A DNA stretch of 7,207 nucleotides. Source: Myxococcales bacterium. GTDB taxonomy: Bacteria; Myxococcota; Myxococcia; Myxococcales; Myxococcaceae. The stretch covers positions 1 to 7,207 of the forward strand of contig PMBV01000003.1 in the NCBI GenBank assembly GCA_003153055.1. The letters run 5' to 3'. Position numbers and translations under genes: made by a program. Numbering within the stretch: position 1 is the stretch's first letter; every line of letters starts with the position of its first letter. Below, in pieces: positions 5,832 to 7,207 of the stretch. The notes beneath the pieces were generated by a model. That model was given only the letters and a program-made list of their open reading frames with translations, was not told the origin of the DNA and searched no databases.

Positions 5832-6212
5832 TCACGCGCCCGGCCCCATGTCGATCCCCCTCGTGCGCGAAGGGCGACGAAACCAGCCTCGTCGGGCGGC
5901 CGTGAAGTCAATCCCCGCGAGGATGGCGGCGAACGTCGTGCCGTCGACCTCAATCCTCGAGTCCGAGTCGGAGAAGGGCGGAAGCTGGAAGCTCCCCGCC
6001 TCGAGCCGCTTGGCGAGCAGGCACCAGCCGGAGCCGTCGAACCAGAGCGCTTTGGCGAGCCGCCGGCGCTTGTTGAGGAACAGGTAGAGGTGGCCGTCGA
6101 CGGGGTCCAGACCGAGCCGACGGACTGCGCCCGCGAGCGAGTCGAAGCTGCCCCTCATGTCAAACGGCTCGACCACGACGAAGACGCGAACCGTGGGCGC
6201 GAGGCTCAGCAC
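5832..6212 (-). CDS. tnpB: IS66 accessory protein TnpB
   Basis: A 126-residue protein of the IS66 Orf2 family, needed for IS66 transposition but of unknown biochemical role. The family signature is clear: LSLAPTVRVFVVVEPFDMRG at the N-terminus, then SFDSLAGAVRRLGLDP, GHLYLFLNKRRRLAKALWFD and GWCLLAKRLEAGSFQLP. The C-terminal tail past about residue 95 is basic and variable. The GTG at 6212 is chosen because it aligns with the family N-terminus (usually MLSLPPTV...) and overlaps the tnpA stop by 7 nt, indicating coupling. A longer open frame extends upstream through tnpA but is only a shadow. The gene is intact. Confidence 0.92.
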   Translation of the reverse strand: MLSLAPTVRVFVVVEPFDMRGSFDSLAGAVRRLGLDPVDGHLYLFLNKRRRLAKALWFDGSGWCLLAKRLEAGSFQLPPFSDSDSRIEVDGTTFAAILAGIDFTAARRGWFRRPSRTRGIDMGPGA

Positions 6213-6532
6213 GACTTGAGCAACCCCACGAGACGGCCAAGGGCCTGCTCGTCGAAGTCCGCGCCCACCTCGAGCTCGACACCATGGATGTGCAGCCTGA
6301 ACGGCCCGCGGGTGCCGCTGGGCGAGGTGGGCACGGGCACCAGCTCGACCACCTTCAGGGCCCCGCACTGCCCAGGGCCCCCTCGTCGCTCAAGATTCAC
6401 TCGCCAGAGGTTCAGTGAGCGACCGTCTACCCCGTGCGCCCTCGACCATTCGGCCAAGCTGGCCTGAGACTCCTTCGCCGCGGCGAGGCACCGCCGGGCG
6501 TCCTGCTCGTTGAAGATCCTTCGTCCTGCCAT
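6206..6532 (-). CDS. tnpA: IS66 accessory protein TnpA
   Basis: A 108-residue protein of the IS66 Orf1 family, a putative helix-turn-helix DNA-binding factor. The N-terminal half has a basic patch (AGRRIFNEQDARRCL) and a helix-turn-helix-like ESQASLAEWSRAHGVDGRSL, followed by NLWRVNLERRG. The C-terminal half is a short beta-rich segment (KVVELVPVP, FRLHIHGVELEVG) ending in ALGRLVGLLKSC. The ATG at 6532 is supported by GGGAGGT nine bases upstream. An in-frame start further upstream would translate the element's leader and is not preferred. The first gene of the IS66 operon, it appears intact and overlaps tnpB by 7 nt. Confidence 0.9.
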   Translation of the reverse strand: MAGRRIFNEQDARRCLAAAKESQASLAEWSRAHGVDGRSLNLWRVNLERRGGPGQCGALKVVELVPVPTSPSGTRGPFRLHIHGVELEVGADFDEQALGRLVGLLKSC

Positions 6533-6540
6533 GTTGTGCG

Positions 6541-6565
6541 ACCTCCCGAAGCGGCGGACGCTTCG
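6541..6565 (-). promoter_or_regulatory. IS66 leader hairpin abutting the tnpA ribosome binding site
   Basis: On the minus strand CGAAGCG (6565-6559) and CGCTTCG (6553-6547) form a perfect 7-bp stem with the 5-nt loop TCCGC. The next bases are GGGAGGT, the tnpA Shine-Dalgarno (about 6540-6546). A stem this close to the ribosome site could limit tnpA translation, as hairpins do in some other insertion sequences; here that is inference. I see no convincing promoter boxes between it and the element end. Confidence 0.5.
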
Positions 6566-6582
6566 CCACCCGGTCGTCGCTG

Positions 6583-6608
6583 TCATCCCGGTGTCGCTGA
6601 TGGGTCAC
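6583..6608. repeat. IS66 right terminal inverted repeat
   Basis: Read on the minus strand from 6608 this is GTGACCCATCAGCGAC followed by ACCGGGATGA, matching the left end 4235-4260 in 24 of 26 positions. It lies about 50 bases upstream of the tnpA start. Confidence 0.9.
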
Positions 6609-6616
6609 GCTACAAC
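6609..6616. repeat. IS66 target-site duplication, right copy
   Basis: gctacaac directly follows the right inverted repeat and pairs with gctacgaa at 4227-4234 (6 of 8). Confidence 0.55.
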
Positions 6617-6810
6617 ACCCAGGATTCGAGACGTCTGCGGGCGCATTCGTGACAGACGACGAGACGCTCAGTCGCTGCGGAGGCGTGAAGGAATTCGACA
6701 GGATTCTGGTCGCGCACCTCCACGCCGACGGAACGTCGAGTCCGCTGCGCTGGTCGGCTCGAGCCATCGACCTGGCGGCCTTCTCGAACCTCGCTACTCG
6801 AGCGCGTTAA
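6609..6810 (+). pseudogene. C-terminal remnant of an unidentified gene interrupted by IS66
   Basis: A plus-strand frame runs from the IS66 right end to TAA at 6808-6810 and encodes about 66 residues, including HPGFETSAGAFVTDDETL, GGVKEFDRILVAHLHADGTS and PLRWSARAIDLAAFSNLATR. It reads like the folded C-terminus of a real protein, but I do not recognise the family. If the IS66 and one target copy are removed, the frame stays open through the 19-bp sliver 4216-4234 up to the IS21 end, where the rest of the gene is missing. Its third-position G/C is roughly 70-75%, lower than the neighbouring genes. A GTG at 6649 could start a 53-residue product, but no good ribosome site is seen. Lying downstream of an RHS gene it might be an immunity or adaptor gene; that is a guess. 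It overlaps the end of the convergent gene by 17 nt. Confidence 0.4.
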
Positions 6811-7207
6811 AGTCGACACGGGTGGTTTCGTTGGCGCGGATGGTGACGGTCTTGCGCACTAGCCTCCTGGGGTGCTCCAGCTCTATGGCGTAGGTGCCGG
6901 TCCTGAGTTGGTACGTCTCGACGCCGTACGCCTCGCCCAGCAGCCTCCCATTCGCCCGCACATGGGCGAAGGGAATCACGCTCACGGTCAAGCTCCCCAT
7001 TCGAGGAACAGGAGGGACGGTTGGCTTCATCGGTAGCTTGGGCACCTCCCGGCCCACCTCTCGCGCCGGCCGGGTCTCCGGGGCCTCCACGGGAGCCGGA
7101 GCGATGACTTCGGTCGAGGGCCTGGCCGGCTCCGCGGCCACCGGTGACCGTTCCACCGCCAGTGGCCGCTCCACCGCTGGTGGCGTGACGTCAGGCGGGC
7201 TCGGCTG
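6794..7207 (-). CDS. PEGA-like domain protein, C-terminal part (possible Ser/Thr kinase tail)
   Basis: The frame is open to the right edge, so only the last 137 residues are visible, ending at TAG 6796-6794. The first 70 or so residues are a Pro/Ala/Glu/Val-rich low-complexity linker (PPAVERPLAVERSP, APAPVEAPETRPAREVG, KPTVPPVPRMG). The rest is one beta-rich domain: GSLTVSVIPFAHVRANGRLL, then TYQLRTGTYAIELEHPRR and VRKTVTIRANETTRVDF. This resembles the PEGA-type surface domain, in which a VxVNGxxLG strand is followed by LxxGxYxVxLxHP. In myxobacteria such a linker plus PEGA-like tail often ends Ser/Thr protein kinases, so a kinase or surface protein is likely, but no kinase motif is in the window. 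A GTG at 7174 exists, yet the open frame and the linker composition argue against a start there. Confidence 0.7.
   Translation of the reverse strand, partial: QPSPPDVTPPAVERPLAVERSPVAAEPARPSTEVIAPAPVEAPETRPAREVGREVPKLPMKPTVPPVPRMGSLTVSVIPFAHVRANGRLLGEAYGVETYQLRTGTYAIELEHPRRLVRKTVTIRANETTRVDFNALE

Larger units (their letters stand above)
4235..6608 (-). mobile_element. IS66-family insertion sequence, probably inactive
   Basis: A 2374-bp element with matching 26-bp ends and the diagnostic three-gene order tnpA-tnpB-tnpC on the minus strand. It starts GTGACC rather than the GTAA commonly quoted for IS66, so it may belong to a divergent subgroup. A degenerate 8-bp target duplication (gctacgaa/gctacaac) flanks it. 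tnpC carries a frameshift, so the copy probably cannot move on its own. It sits 19 bp from the IS21 right end. Confidence 0.92.

Noticed and set aside
350..6608. The two insertion sequences considered as one composite transposon
   Set aside because: The ends are unrelated between the elements, no outer pair of matching repeats spans both, and the IS66 has its own target duplication.
6610..6819. Minus-strand 69-codon frame overlapping the end of the PEGA-type gene
   Set aside because: Third-position G/C is only about two thirds, there is no ribosome site at its GTG, and it opposes the more protein-like plus-strand remnant.

Overview
The window is GC-rich, with strong G/C preference at third codon positions. 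It holds an RHS-repeat protein, two insertion sequences on the minus strand, and the tail of a protein that looks like a myxobacterial-type PEGA protein or kinase. Together these suggest a large-genome deltaproteobacterium of the Myxococcota. That assignment is inference; no taxonomic marker gene is present.

Layout. Positions 1-349 are the 3' part of an RHS/YD-repeat gene on the plus strand, cut off by an IS21-family element at about 350-4215. The element ends in long imperfect inverted repeats (350-407 and 4157-4215). It carries four minus-strand genes that overlap end to end: a cysteine-rich putative zinc-binding protein (3301-3822), the DDE transposase istA (1730-3310), the AAA+ helper ATPase istB (984-1733), and an unrecognised 133-residue protein (583-984). 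All three junctions overlap (10, 4 and 1 nt), so the genes are probably translationally coupled. The outer two are accessory genes absent from the classical two-gene IS21 layout. No target-site duplication is visible, which suggests that sequence next to the element was deleted or rearranged, taking the RHS C-terminal tip with it.

Only 19 bp separate the IS21 end from an IS66-family element at 4235-6608. This has 26-bp terminal inverted repeats (24 of 26 identical) and a 6-of-8 target duplication. It has the usual tnpA-tnpB-tnpC order on the minus strand, but tnpC is broken by a one-base frameshift near 5530-5560, so this copy is probably not autonomous unless the frame change is recoded or is a sequence error.

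The 19-bp sliver and the bases after the IS66 (6609-6810) join into one open plus-strand frame. It appears to be the C-terminal remnant of an unidentified gene that once lay downstream of the RHS gene. A minus-strand gene entering from the right edge (6794-7207) converges on it and ends in a Pro/Ala/Glu-rich linker plus a PEGA-like beta domain.

Overall this is an RHS locus eroded by two nested or adjacent transposon insertions. The most unusual item is the four-gene IS21-type operon with two accessory proteins and an array of terminal-hexamer repeats inside its right end.
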